DNA of 64,000 nt from Gemmatimonadota bacterium. GTDB lineage: Bacteria > Gemmatimonadota > Gemmatimonadetes > Gemmatimonadales > GWC2-71-9. The notes below the pieces were generated by a model. The model did no database searches and was not told where the DNA came from. It was given only the letters and a program-made list of their open reading frames with translations. The translations under genes and the position numbers were made by a program. Shown in pieces: positions 1-7,539 of this stretch (positions are counted from its first letter, which is position 1; each line of letters opens with the position of its first letter). Location: contig JAKLGU010000004.1 of NCBI GenBank assembly GCA_022710485.1, positions 106,107 through 170,106 of the forward strand. Reading direction: 5' to 3'.

Positions 1-1059
1 ATCGAGAGCGTCCCGATCGAGATGGGCGAGCTCCGGCCGACGGTGGTTTGCTCGGTGCCGCGCCTCTACGAGAAGATCTACGCCCGCGTGCTGGAGAACG
101 CGATGGCGGGCTCGCCGACGAAGCAGAAGATCTTCCTCTGGGCCAAGCGGATCGGCGAGGCGTGGGCCGAGCTGGCCATCGAAGGCAAGCCGATCCCGGC
201 GGCCCTCGGGTTCAAGTACCGCATCGGGCACAAGCTGGTCTTTTCCAAGCTGGTGGCGCGCGTGGGCGGACGGCTGCGGTTCTTCGTCTCCGGCGGCGCC
301 CCGCTCGCGGCCGACATCGCCCGGTTTTTCTACGCGGCCGGCCTCCCGATCATGGAGGGCTACGGCCTGACGGAGACCTCGCCGGTCATCACCGTGAACG
401 GCTTCGGGCGGGCGCGGTTCGGCACCGTGGGCAAGGTGGTGCCCGGCGTCGAGGTCAAGATCGCCGCCGACGGTGAGATCCTGACCCGCGGGCCCAACGT
501 GATGAAGGGGTACTACAACAAGCCGGAGGCCACGGCGGAGGTGCTAAGCCCCGACGGCTGGTTCAGCACCGGCGACATCGGCAAGCTCGACGCCGACGGC
601 TACCTGTGGATCACCGACCGGAAGAAGGACATCATCGTGACCGCCGGCGGCAAGAACATCGCGCCCCAGCCGATCGAGAACCTCGTGAAGACGAATTCGT
701 TCGTCCTGAGCGCCGTCATGATCGGTGACAAGCGCAAGTATCCGATCATGCTCGTGGTGCCGAACATGGAGACGCTGCGGAAGTGGGCGGAGGCGGAGGG
801 GATGACGGGGCGCACCGACGCCGCGCTGCTGGGCGACATCGTGGTCCACAACAAGCTGACGGGCGAGATCAAGAAGACGCTGCGCGAACTGGCCCAGTAC
901 GAGATGCCGAAGAAGTTCCTGATCCTCGACCGCGACTTCAGCATCGAGGCGGGCGAACTGACGCCGACGCTCAAGGTGAAGCGGCGGGTGGTCGAGAAGA
1001 TCCACCAGGCGCGCATCGAGGAACTGTACGCCGCCGGGGGCGTCGAAACGGTCTACTAG
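1..1059 (+). CDS. Long-chain acyl-CoA synthetase (AMP-binding), 5'-truncated
   Basis: Activates fatty acids to acyl-CoA through an acyl-adenylate, normally at the inner membrane. The reading frame is open from base 1, so the gene begins outside the window; 352 residues are visible, about the C-terminal 55-60% of a ~600-aa enzyme. Visible landmarks are the adenylate-forming motif GYGLTETSPV, the DGWFSTGDIG segment with the ribose-binding Asp, the hinge DRKKDIIVTAGGKNI, and near the C-terminus LTPTLKVKRR, which carries the expected catalytic Lys. The spacing between hinge and C-terminus is long, as in bacterial FadD/ACSL-type enzymes rather than acetyl-CoA synthetases. Its stop overlaps by 4 bases the end of the convergent Trm112-like gene. 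Chain-length preference cannot be read from the sequence. Confidence 0.93.
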   Translation: MESVPIEMGELRPTVVCSVPRLYEKIYARVLENAMAGSPTKQKIFLWAKRIGEAWAELAIEGKPIPAALGFKYRIGHKLVFSKLVARVGGRLRFFVSGGAPLAADIARFFYAAGLPIMEGYGLTETSPVITVNGFGRARFGTVGKVVPGVEVKIAADGEILTRGPNVMKGYYNKPEATAEVLSPDGWFSTGDIGKLDADGYLWITDRKKDIIVTAGGKNIAPQPIENLVKTNSFVLSAVMIGDKRKYPIMLVVPNMETLRKWAEAEGMTGRTDAALLGDIVVHNKLTGEIKKTLRELAQYEMPKKFLILDRDFSIEAGELTPTLKVKRRVVEKIHQARIEELYAAGGVETVY

Positions 1060-1646
1060 CCGCGCCGCGCCTGCGCCACCCAGACCCCGTCCGCGCTGGC
1101 GAGCACCTCGAGCTCCGGCGCGGACGGGGTCACGCCTTCCCCCACCACCCTGAGGCCAGGGAGGAGGCAGCGCACGGCCTCGGCCAGCCACGCCGCGTCG
1201 GACGCGAAGCCGGGACCGAGCACCACCCCCCGCAGCTGCCGGCTCTTGACCGGAATGCGGCCGCCGCGCGCCAGGCTCACGCCCCGCCCCGCGGGAATGC
1301 CGGCAGGAGGATTCACCGCCAGGATGTGCACCCCTTCCGACGCCGCCGCGAATCCCTCCCACCCCTCCCCCGCACCACCCACCATCACCACGTAGCCGCC
1401 CGGCCCGCCGAGTCCGAGCAGCGCCGCCATGGCCGCCCCCGTCAGGCGCTCGGAACGCAGGATATCCGGTGGCGCCGGGCCGAACTCCGCCACCCCATCG
1501 CGGACCGGATACACCGTGCCGCAATCCATGCAGCCGAGGTGGCCGCCCCGGACCTGGCGATCGAGGACGCCGTCCGGCAGCAGCACGAGGACGTTCTCCT
1601 CGTGCTCGGCGGGACAGCGCAGGATGTCGGTGAGCTCAATGAACAT
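1056..1646 (-). CDS. Trm112-like zinc-ribbon protein with degenerate methyltransferase-like C-terminus
   Basis: A 196-aa protein of uncertain function. Residues ~1-55 look like a Trm112-type domain: hydrophobic start MFIELTDILRCP, then a pair CMDC that with the first Cys could hold zinc, then TVYPVRDGVAEF, typical of Trm112/YcaR proteins. The remaining ~140 residues have alternating hydrophobic strands (GGYVVMVGGAG, VHILAVNPP, LRGVVLGPGF, LPGLRVVGEG) that resemble a Rossmann methyltransferase core, but no clear SAM-binding GxGxG is present. It is the last gene of the minus-strand run from 4920, 3 bases after the M23 gene. A fused activator plus decayed methyltransferase is an inference; the ORF itself is secure from its tight packing. 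Confidence 0.7.
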   Translation of the reverse strand: MFIELTDILRCPAEHEENVLVLLPDGVLDRQVRGGHLGCMDCGTVYPVRDGVAEFGPAPPDILRSERLTGAAMAALLGLGGPGGYVVMVGGAGEGWEGFAAASEGVHILAVNPPAGIPAGRGVSLARGGRIPVKSRQLRGVVLGPGFASDAAWLAEAVRCLLPGLRVVGEGVTPSAPELEVLASADGVWVAQARRG

Positions 1647-1649
1647 GGG

Positions 1650-3212
1650 TCAGGGGCGGAAGACGACCCAGGTCAGCTTCCCCTCCTCCACCGTCACCTT
1701 CCGGAAGACCTTCCGGCCGCCGATCTCGGTGCCGACGATGTAGGTGCCCGGCGGGACGTCGCCGACGGCGAAGTTCTCGCCGTAGAGCGGGTGAGGATGG
1801 TTCTTCGGTCCGTATGTCTCGGCGAACGAATAGGGCGTCTCCGCCGGTTCGGGCTTGATGATGCCGTAGATCCGGGCCTGCTCGACCGGCTTGCCCTCGT
1901 CGTCGAGCACCTGCCCCGCCACGATCCCGGTGCCGGGCAGCGGCTGGATCCAGAGCTCGGGGTTGGTGGTGTAGGCGGGGTAGCGCTGCAGGGAATCCAC
2001 GATCAGCGCCACGTCGGCCGTCGGGGCCACGTGCACCTCGAGGTGGAGGTGGTCGTTCGTCGCCCGGCCGGTGTTGCCGACCTCGCTGACCACGTCGCCC
2101 GCCGCCACCCGCTGCCCCACGGCCACTCGCAGCGCGGAGTTGTGGTAGTACACGGAGAAGAGGAGCTTCGGCCCGTCGGCCTCGATGATCGAGTCGTGGC
2201 GGATGGCCACGGTGAGCGCCCCCGCCTCCGCCGGCCCCGCATACACCACGACTCCGCCGCCGATCGCGTGGACGAGGGTCCCGTCGGGATTGTTGAACTC
2301 GACGCCCTGGTGGGGCTGGAAGTTGCCGCCCATCGTCGAGCCGTAGCGGTAGGTCTGGTCGATGAAGCTGTTGTCGTCGAGGGCGATCGGCCGCTCGAAC
2401 CAGGTGGTCCGGGGCGCCGCCGGCGCCTCGGCGGCGCGCGCGAGACGCCCGGCGCGCTCGTAGCAGGGGGTGCTGTCGTTCACCGCGCGGATGCCGCAGA
2501 GGGTGCCGCGCCAATTGTCGAGCCGAGCCAGCGGAGGGAAGCCGGCGTAGCCGCGCTGGCTCAGGGCAATGGTGCCGTCGGGGCTCATGTTCATGGCCAC
2601 CGAGCCGCGCAGCGTCGAGAGGAGGATGCCGGTCCGCGAGCGGGTGATCCGGCGGATATATTCGTTGGGGAGGATGGGGAGGACGCTGTCGGCGGGGCCG
2701 CGCGCCGCCGGCCCGGTCGCGTCCACGAAGGCGGTCCAGCGCTCGCCGCCGTCGCTCGTGACCTGCACCCCGTCGGCGGTGCCGATATACGTCGCCTCGC
2801 CGCGGACCACGATCCCCGCGGGCGCCACGTACTGCCACTCCGGCCCGAGCTCGCTGAACTTCCAGTTGCGCCAGCTGCGCCCGCCGTCCCGCGAGACGCC
2901 CCAGCCGTTCCCTACCGTGCCGTACCACACTTCCCCGCGGGCGCCGAACGCGATCGAATGGACGAAGTCCCAGGACAGCGACGTGGCCGTCGTGTCGCTC
3001 CGGATCTGCTGCCAGGCGACCCCGCCGGCGGGAAGGACGTAGATGCCCTGGCCGTACGTCCCGGCCCAGATGCCGCCCGACGGATCGCGGGCCAGCGTCA
3101 GGACGTGGACGCCCCAGCCGGTGGAATCGGGCAGCGGCGGCAGCTTCGCCTGCGCGAACGCCGGCGCCGGCAGGAGCACGAGACCGAGCACCAACAATCG
3201 AGCGAGCGTCAT
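1650..3212 (-). CDS. Exported M23 family metallopeptidase with N-terminal beta-propeller-like repeats
   Basis: A 520-aa exported protein. The ATG at 3212 is chosen because it starts a clean signal peptide (MTLARLLVLGLVLLPAPAFA, cleaved before Q); the frame is open further upstream but the extension is Pro/Arg-rich and improbable. Residues ~20-220 contain BNR/YCF48-like repeats (WAGTYGQGIYV, VSRDGGRSW, TSDGGERW). An M23 endopeptidase domain follows at ~260-420 with PHQGVEF and HLHLEVH; the family's second metal ligand is usually Asp (HxGxD) but is Glu here. A ~80-residue C-terminal domain contains VAGQVLDDEGKP, like a carboxypeptidase-regulatory or Ig-like fold. It would act on peptidoglycan or peptides in the periplasm or at the surface. 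No good ribosome site is seen; it lies 34 bases after the SDR gene. Confidence 0.85.
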   Translation of the reverse strand: MTLARLLVLGLVLLPAPAFAQAKLPPLPDSTGWGVHVLTLARDPSGGIWAGTYGQGIYVLPAGGVAWQQIRSDTTATSLSWDFVHSIAFGARGEVWYGTVGNGWGVSRDGGRSWRNWKFSELGPEWQYVAPAGIVVRGEATYIGTADGVQVTSDGGERWTAFVDATGPAARGPADSVLPILPNEYIRRITRSRTGILLSTLRGSVAMNMSPDGTIALSQRGYAGFPPLARLDNWRGTLCGIRAVNDSTPCYERAGRLARAAEAPAAPRTTWFERPIALDDNSFIDQTYRYGSTMGGNFQPHQGVEFNNPDGTLVHAIGGGVVVYAGPAEAGALTVAIRHDSIIEADGPKLLFSVYYHNSALRVAVGQRVAAGDVVSEVGNTGRATNDHLHLEVHVAPTADVALIVDSLQRYPAYTTNPELWIQPLPGTGIVAGQVLDDEGKPVEQARIYGIIKPEPAETPYSFAETYGPKNHPHPLYGENFAVGDVPPGTYIVGTEIGGRKVFRKVTVEEGKLTWVVFRP

Positions 3213-3246
3213 GGAGCGCACCGTGGAAGGGTCGGTTGGGGACGGC

Positions 3247-3942
3247 TCACGCGGGTCCGAGCCGGAGCCAGTCGAGCTGCACGTGAGCCGGCCGGGTGGC
3301 GGCGAAGGCCACGGCGGCGGCCACATCCTCGGGACGCAGCATCCGCGCGCGGGGCGTGAACCCCGGACGGGAGTCGGGATCGACGGCATCCCACGCCGCG
3401 GTGTCGGTCGGTCCCGGCGAGACCAGCGTGAATCGTAGTGCCGAGCCCTGGTATTCGGCGAGGAGGGCCTCGTGCAGGCCGCGCACGCCGTACTTGGCCG
3501 CGGCGTAGGCGGCGTTGCCGGGGAATCCGACGTGATCGGCCACCGAACCGATGGTCACGACGCGCCCGCCCCCGCCCACGCGCATCAGCGGCACGAACGC
3601 CTTGGCGACGAGCCACGGCCCCCGCAGGTTGGCGGCGACCTGGGCGTCGAAGTCGGCGGTGGACGTCTCCTCGAACGGCGCCAGGTGGAACGCGCCGGCG
3701 TTGTTGACCAGGATGTCGGGCGCTCCCCACTCCGCCTGCACGAGGTCGGCGGCCACCCTGACCTGCGCCGCGTCGGTCACGTCGCAGCGGACGTCGAGCG
3801 CCTCCCCGGCGCGCCGCTCCTTCAGCGAGCGGGCCAGGCGGACCACCCGCGCGCCGTCCCGGGCGAGCAGGTCGGCCGTGGCCGCGCCGATGCCGCGCGA
3901 GGCGCCGGTGACCACCGCCACTTTCCCGCGGAGCGCGCTCAC
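3247..3942 (-). CDS. Short-chain dehydrogenase/reductase (possible sepiapterin-reductase-like)
   Basis: A 231-aa classical SDR. Visible are the NAD(P)-binding [10 protein letters not shown] near residue 10, NNAG near ~80, and the catalytic set Ser (IGSVADHVG) and Tyr-x3-Lys (YAAAK). The GTG at 3942 overlaps the folE stop as GTGA, so the two are translationally coupled. The C-terminal segment has [10 protein letters not shown] and a [11 protein letters not shown] stretch common to 3-oxoacyl-reductase-like SDRs. Because the two upstream genes are PTPS and FolE, the likeliest role is reduction of 6-pyruvoyl-tetrahydropterin, as sepiapterin reductase does in tetrahydrobiopterin synthesis. That role is inferred from context only; a generic SDR cannot be excluded. 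Confidence 0.88.
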   Translation of the reverse strand: MSALRGKVAVVTGASRGIGAATADLLARDGARVVRLARSLKERRAGEALDVRCDVTDAAQVRVAADLVQAEWGAPDILVNNAGAFHLAPFEETSTADFDAQVAANLRGPWLVAKAFVPLMRVGGGGRVVTIGSVADHVGFPGNAAYAAAKYGVRGLHEALLAEYQGSALRFTLVSPGPTDTAAWDAVDPDSRPGFTPRARMLRPEDVAAAVAFAATRPAHVQLDWLRLGPA

Positions 3943-4529
3943 GCCGACTCGGCGCCGGTCCCGTGGGCGAGCCGGAGGAATTCGGCGCGCGTCTTGGGGT
4001 CGGTGGTGAAGATGCCGCGCAGGGCGCTGGTGACGGTGCGCGAGCGCTGCTTTTCCACCCCGCGCATCATCATGCAGAGGTGCGAGGCCTCGAGCACCAC
4101 GCCCACGCCGAGGGGCGCCACGACGTCCATGATGGCGTTGGCGACCTGGTCGGTCAGCCGCTCCTGCACCTGCAGCCGCCGGGCGAAGATGTCCACGATG
4201 CGCGGCAGCTTGGAGAGGCCGAGGATGCGCTTGTCGGGAATGTACGCCACGTGCGCCACCCCGAAGAAGGGGAGGAGGTGGTGCTCGCAAAGCGAGTAGA
4301 ACTCGATGTCGCGCACGAGGATCATGCTCTCGTGCTCCTCCTCGAACAGGGCGTCGCCGACGGCGTCCTCGACGGTGAGATGGTACCCCCGGGTGAGCCA
4401 CCGAAGGGAGGCCTCGACCCGGTCCGGCGTCTTGACCAGGCCCTGGCGGTCGGGATCCTCGCCGAGGCCGGCGAGCAGCGAGCGCACCAGCGGCGCGAGC
4501 GGGGTGTCAGCCACCGTAGTACTCGACAT
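3939..4529 (-). CDS. folE: GTP cyclohydrolase I
   Basis: Converts GTP to 7,8-dihydroneopterin triphosphate, the first step to folate, queuosine or tetrahydrobiopterin. The 196-aa length is normal. Diagnostic motifs are present: [14 protein letters not shown] with the zinc Cys and catalytic His, a [17 protein letters not shown] substrate segment, QVQERLT-type sequence, and [11 protein letters not shown] with the second zinc Cys. The start ATG at 4529 follows GAGGA closely and overlaps the end of the PTPS gene by 23 bases; an in-frame GTG five codons later is an alternative. The gene sits between PTPS and an SDR, which points to a pterin cofactor rather than only folate. Confidence 0.96.
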   Translation of the reverse strand: MSSTTVADTPLAPLVRSLLAGLGEDPDRQGLVKTPDRVEASLRWLTRGYHLTVEDAVGDALFEEEHESMILVRDIEFYSLCEHHLLPFFGVAHVAYIPDKRILGLSKLPRIVDIFARRLQVQERLTDQVANAIMDVVAPLGVGVVLEASHLCMMMRGVEKQRSRTVTSALRGIFTTDPKTRAEFLRLAHGTGAESA

Positions 4530-4920
4530 AATTCCTCGGAGTTTCCCAGAGCCGGATCCGCTGGAGCCGCCCCGCCGGGAGGACCGGCGCGATCGCCTCC
4601 CAGCAGAAGACGGCGATGTTCTCGGCGGACGGGATGTGGTCCCGGAAATACGGCACGTCGAGATTCAGGTTGCGGTGATCCAGCACGGAACTGACGCGCC
4701 GGTCCACCAGGTCCTTCAGCACGGCGATGTCGAGGACGTACCCGGTCTTCGGGTCGATGTCGCCCTCGACGGTCACCTCGAGCTCGTAGTTGTGCCCGTG
4801 GTAGTTGGGGTTGTTGCACGGGCCGAAGGTGGCGCGGTTCCACGCGTCGGATTCGGCGGGATTATGGAGTCGGTGGGCCGCGTTGAAGTGGACCCGCCGG
4901 GTGATGGTGCACGAGGGCAT
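4507..4920 (-). CDS. ptpS: 6-pyruvoyl-tetrahydropterin synthase (PTPS/QueD family)
   Basis: A 137-aa enzyme acting on dihydroneopterin triphosphate. The ATG at 4920 follows AGGGAG by five bases; an upstream open extension is out of keeping with the family. Zinc ligands are visible in FNAAHRL and YHGHNY, the catalytic Cys in GPCNNPN, and the Asp-His pair in [13 protein letters not shown], followed by the substrate-binding Glu in LWETPRN. The CNNPNxHGHNY, IDPxTG and DVPYF pattern resembles animal-type PTPS, which makes 6-pyruvoyl-tetrahydropterin, more than E. coli QueD (CxxxHGH, where the Cys spacing differs). First gene of the pterin cassette and preceded by a ~215-base leader. A queuosine role as QueD remains possible, but no other que gene is nearby. 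Confidence 0.9.
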   Translation of the reverse strand: MPSCTITRRVHFNAAHRLHNPAESDAWNRATFGPCNNPNYHGHNYELEVTVEGDIDPKTGYVLDIAVLKDLVDRRVSSVLDHRNLNLDVPYFRDHIPSAENIAVFCWEAIAPVLPAGRLQRIRLWETPRNYVEYYGG

Positions 4921-4936
4921 CGGGGCTCCCTGATGG

Positions 4937-4970
4937 GGAAGCACAAAGCGCCGACGAGGTGCGTCGGCGC
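4937..4970 (-). terminator. Hairpin with T-rich tail just upstream of ptpS
   Basis: Perfect 8-base arms GCGCCGAC / GTCGGCGC with a 7-base loop (4948-4970), followed on the minus strand by TTTGTGCTTCC. It lies 16 bases before the ptpS start, within the predicted transcript. It looks like an intrinsic terminator or attenuator for a short leader RNA. The T-run is interrupted, so strength is uncertain. Confidence 0.5.
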
Positions 4971-5000
4971 CCGGGTGCGGACGGGAGTGGGGAGGGTGTC

Positions 5001-5030
5001 TTGAAGCCCGAAGAAAATTCGCGGTATCCT
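5001..5030 (+). promoter_or_regulatory. Possible sigma70 promoter for the DUF5670-like gene
   Basis: TTGAAG at 5001-5006, 18 bases, then TATCCT at 5025-5030. It points to the gene at 5194 and would give a leader of about 155 bases. Motif match only. Confidence 0.35.
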
Positions 5031-5143
5031 CGCCCTGGCTTCTGTCTTCCCCCGGGGGGCATGGCATCGGCCACGGTATGTGGACCCAATCTACGGACCT
5101 GTTGGCTCAAGCACGTGGTTCCCCACCACCGCCCGACACTGCT

Positions 5144-5172
5144 AAGATACGGAACGGTCCCGACCCAGTCAA
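5144..5172 (-). promoter_or_regulatory. Sigma70-type promoter for the ptpS-folE-SDR run
   Basis: On the minus strand TTGACT (5172-5167), exactly 17 bases, then TATCTT (5149-5144). Transcription would start near 5137 and give a ~215-base leader before the ptpS ATG at 4920. Confidence 0.55.
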
Positions 5173-5193
5173 CAATGACGCTGGAGCCTGCCG

Positions 5194-5355
5194 ATGTCGT
5201 CCCGAATCACGCTCGTCCTTGCGCTCGCCGCGCTGGGACTCTGGTACATCCTCGCGTTCGTGACCGGCGTCACCGCGGGGGCGGTGCACCTCCTCCTGGC
5301 GGCCGGCGTCGTCCTCGCGGTCCGCTGGTGGGCGCTCCGGCCGGACCGCGCATGA
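5194..5355 (+). CDS. DUF5670-like (Lmo0937-type) small membrane protein
   Basis: A 53-aa protein beginning MSSRITLVLAL and ending WWALRPDRA. Two hydrophobic segments (residues ~5-22 and ~30-45) flank a short loop with VTAGAVHLLL, the pattern of the small Lmo0937/DUF5670 membrane proteins (LW...F.T..T.GG.IH.LL). The gene stands alone on the plus strand and its stop lies 3 bases from the end of the convergent transporter gene. A GGAG lies seven bases before the ATG. Function is unknown for the family; it is likely an inner-membrane protein. Confidence 0.7.
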   Translation: MSSRITLVLALAALGLWYILAFVTGVTAGAVHLLLAAGVVLAVRWWALRPDRA

Positions 5356-5358
5356 CCC

Positions 5359-6585
5359 TCAGCCGAGGGTCAGCACCAACACACCCCACCCCAGCGTCAG
5401 CAGGCAGATCGGGACGCCCGCCCGGGCATACTCCCAGAAGCCGATGTGCACTCCCCGCGCCGCCGCGCGCTCGGCCACGATCAGGTTGGCCATCGACCCG
5501 ATCAGCAGCAAGTTTCCCGCGAAGGTCGAGCTCATCGACACCATGAGCCACATCCGCTCCGGGTCGGGCAGCGTCGGCACGACGTTCCGCCAGAGCAACA
5601 CCGCCGGGACGTTGCTGATCAGGTTCGAGAGGGCGGTCATGGCCGCCGTGACCGACACCGCCGAGCGGAAGGGGGCGTCCGGCGCCACCGCCGACAGCGC
5701 GACCCGGTCGAGCGCATCGGCCGCCCCCGACCAGGCAAGGCCGCGCATCACCACGAACAGCGACCCGAAGAAGAGGAGGAGCGGCCAGTCCACCTTGGCC
5801 AGGGCGGGCCCGGGGTCCTGCCGGCCCAGTGCGATCATCAGCGCGCCGGCCACGATCGCCACGAGCGGAAGGCTGCCGCCGAGGAGCCACGCGAGCAGCG
5901 CACCGGCAAAGAGCGCAAGCGCGGTGAAGACGATCCGCCGGTCGAGGGCTGGTTCCCCTATGTGGACGCGATCCGGCAGCGGACCAGCGAGTTCTCGCCG
6001 ATAGACGAGCAGGAGTATGGCGGTCGCGATGCCGAGCCCCCCCACCACCACCGGGGTCATCCGCCACGAGAAGCTCGCGAACGGCACGCCGCTCCACAGG
6101 CCGATCAGCATGTTCTGCGGGTTGCCGACGACGGTCAGCGCGCTCCCGATGTTCGCGCCCATCGCCAGCGCGATGAGGTACGGCACCGGCCGGATCCCGA
6201 GGGGAACGAGGGTGGCGAGCAGGACCGGCGTCAGCATCAGGCACACGGTGTCGTTGACGAAGAGCGCCGAGAGCGCCGCGCTCCCCATCAGGACAGCCAC
6301 CATCAGCTGCCGCTGGGTGCGCACCCGCGGCAGCACCCAGCCCGCCGCCCACTCGAAAAAGCCCCCCAGCTCGAGATACGCGACGAGGATCATGACGCCG
6401 AGCAGAAAGACCAGGACGTCCAGGTCGATGGCGGCGTACGCCTCGCCGAGCGGCAGGCCGGCCACCACCACCATGGCCACGGCGCCGAGCAGGCTCGCCG
6501 CCGGCCGGTTGAGGTGGAGGCCGGGTATGCGCTGCACTGAAATCATGAGGTAGGTGGCGGCGAAGACCAGGAGGGGCAGCGTCAC
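5359..6585 (-). CDS. SLC13/ArsB-like anion transporter (ion transporter superfamily)
   Basis: A 408-aa polytopic inner-membrane protein with roughly 11-12 hydrophobic segments. Typical signatures are LFVNDTVCLMLTPVLL and GANIGSALTVVGNPQNMLI in the first half and SNLISNVPAVLL and AGNLLLIGSMANLIV in the second, the paired re-entrant SNxxxN/GNP regions of the ArsB/NhaD/SLC13 fold. The GTG start directly follows the stop of the upstream GNAT gene. Substrate (arsenite, dicarboxylate, sulfate or sodium/proton exchange) cannot be told; no arsenic genes are near. It is the last gene of the run that contains herA and sbcCD, and probably unrelated to it in function. Confidence 0.85.
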   Translation of the reverse strand: MTLPLLVFAATYLMISVQRIPGLHLNRPAASLLGAVAMVVVAGLPLGEAYAAIDLDVLVFLLGVMILVAYLELGGFFEWAAGWVLPRVRTQRQLMVAVLMGSAALSALFVNDTVCLMLTPVLLATLVPLGIRPVPYLIALAMGANIGSALTVVGNPQNMLIGLWSGVPFASFSWRMTPVVVGGLGIATAILLLVYRRELAGPLPDRVHIGEPALDRRIVFTALALFAGALLAWLLGGSLPLVAIVAGALMIALGRQDPGPALAKVDWPLLLFFGSLFVVMRGLAWSGAADALDRVALSAVAPDAPFRSAVSVTAAMTALSNLISNVPAVLLWRNVVPTLPDPERMWLMVSMSSTFAGNLLLIGSMANLIVAERAAARGVHIGFWEYARAGVPICLLTLGWGVLVLTLG

Positions 6586-7539
6586 TCAAATTTCCCAATT
6601 GGAGAACAGGATGCCGGCGGTCGGCTGCTCCGGGAAACCCGCCAGCGTCATCCGGAGGTCGGTCCAGTGCGCCTGCCATCCGGCGGCGACGAGCGAGGCG
6701 TACGCCTCGCCCTGGGCCGTCTGGCACCGGACCGTGACCCGCTCCGCCCCGTCGGCGTCGGCCACCGATTCCACCGCGCCCAGCACCGCATGCATGGCTG
6801 GCGGGTCCTCCGCCACGAGCTTGAGGACGCGCAGGTCCTCTATTGGCCGCCCCTGGGCGAGCGGCGTGATGTGCCAGAGCGCGAACGCCGCCAGCGCGCC
6901 GTCCCGGCGGTAGAGCGTAGTGTCGCCGATGCCGAGTTCGCCGGTCAGCCGAATCTCGTGCTCGAAGGACCTCCCCGCGGCCACCCGACCCGTCAGCGCG
7001 TTGCACTCGTCGATGACGGCGGCGGGTGCGGACTCGCGGGAGAGTCGGGTGCAGCCGGGGGTGGAGTTCGGCTCCGGCGCGCGTGCCACGGTGACGGTGA
7101 GGTGGCCGGGGAGGAAGCCGAGCCGGCTGTAGAACCCGATGTTGTCCACGGTGCGGGGCATCGTCTCCAGCCCGATGGTCCGCGCGGACTGCGACGTGAG
7201 CCACTCGACGCCGGCCTGCACAATCTGCCGCCCAAGTCCCTCCCCCTGGCGGTCGGGGCGCACGGCGAGGGGGCCCATCCACCCCTCGACGCCCGAGAGG
7301 TGTGCGAGGTTGAAGGCCACGATCTCGTCAGACTTGTCGCGCCAGACCATCGCGCCGCGCCCCGCCGATTCGAGTGCGAAGCGCCAGACCAGGTCGTTGA
7401 GGTGGGGGACGCGCACCCCGGGCATGCCGTCCCGCCGGTACCGGTCGGTGAACGCGTGCGAGAAGATCTTGTTCAGCGGGTCGATGTCCGCGACGGTGGG
7501 GCGCTCGGGGCCACGGATCACGCGCTCACGCCGCCACAT
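6586..7539 (-). CDS. GNAT-family N-acetyltransferase, probably tandem domains
   Basis: A 317-aa protein. Residues ~15-150 form a GNAT domain with the acetyl-CoA loop RPDRQGEGLGRQI (R/Q-x-x-G-x-G pattern) and the NIGFYSRLGF strand-helix near the end of the domain. Residues ~165-315 have hydrophobic periodicity consistent with a second, degenerate GNAT domain (TLYRRDGALAAFALWHI). Its ATG overlaps the 3' end of sbcC by 14 bases, so it is translationally coupled. Acetyl acceptor unknown; a link to the nuclease genes is possible only from position. Confidence 0.82.
   Translation of the reverse strand: MWRRERVIRGPERPTVADIDPLNKIFSHAFTDRYRRDGMPGVRVPHLNDLVWRFALESAGRGAMVWRDKSDEIVAFNLAHLSGVEGWMGPLAVRPDRQGEGLGRQIVQAGVEWLTSQSARTIGLETMPRTVDNIGFYSRLGFLPGHLTVTVARAPEPNSTPGCTRLSRESAPAAVIDECNALTGRVAAGRSFEHEIRLTGELGIGDTTLYRRDGALAAFALWHITPLAQGRPIEDLRVLKLVAEDPPAMHAVLGAVESVADADGAERVTVRCQTAQGEAYASLVAAGWQAHWTDLRMTLAGFPEQPTAGILFSNWEI

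Larger units (their letters stand above)
4971..5193. other. Non-coding stretch with promoters on both strands and structured RNA potential
   Basis: No protein gene is supported here. The minus strand carries a strong promoter (5144-5172) whose transcript would run ~200 bases to the hairpin at 4937-4970; the plus strand has a possible promoter at 5001-5030 reading toward the small gene at 5194. Short self-complementary segments are visible (for example GTGGT/ACCAC around 5114-5128 and CCCCC/GGGGG around 5048-5059). I do not recognise a known riboswitch or small RNA with confidence; a 6S-like or leader RNA is possible but unproven. Confidence 0.4.

Noticed and set aside
783..3359. Plus-strand frame of 858 codons across the acyl-CoA ligase end, Trm112-like and M23 genes
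   Set aside because: Spans three better-supported genes, including a strand switch; no domain or start signal.
5143..5148. TAAGAT on the plus strand as -10 box for the DUF5670-like gene
   Set aside because: No acceptable -35 box at 16-18 bases; it coincides with the reverse of the better minus-strand promoter.
4921..5193. preQ1 or tetrahydrofolate riboswitch before ptpS-folE
   Set aside because: I could not match the conserved cores of either class; only generic hairpins are visible.
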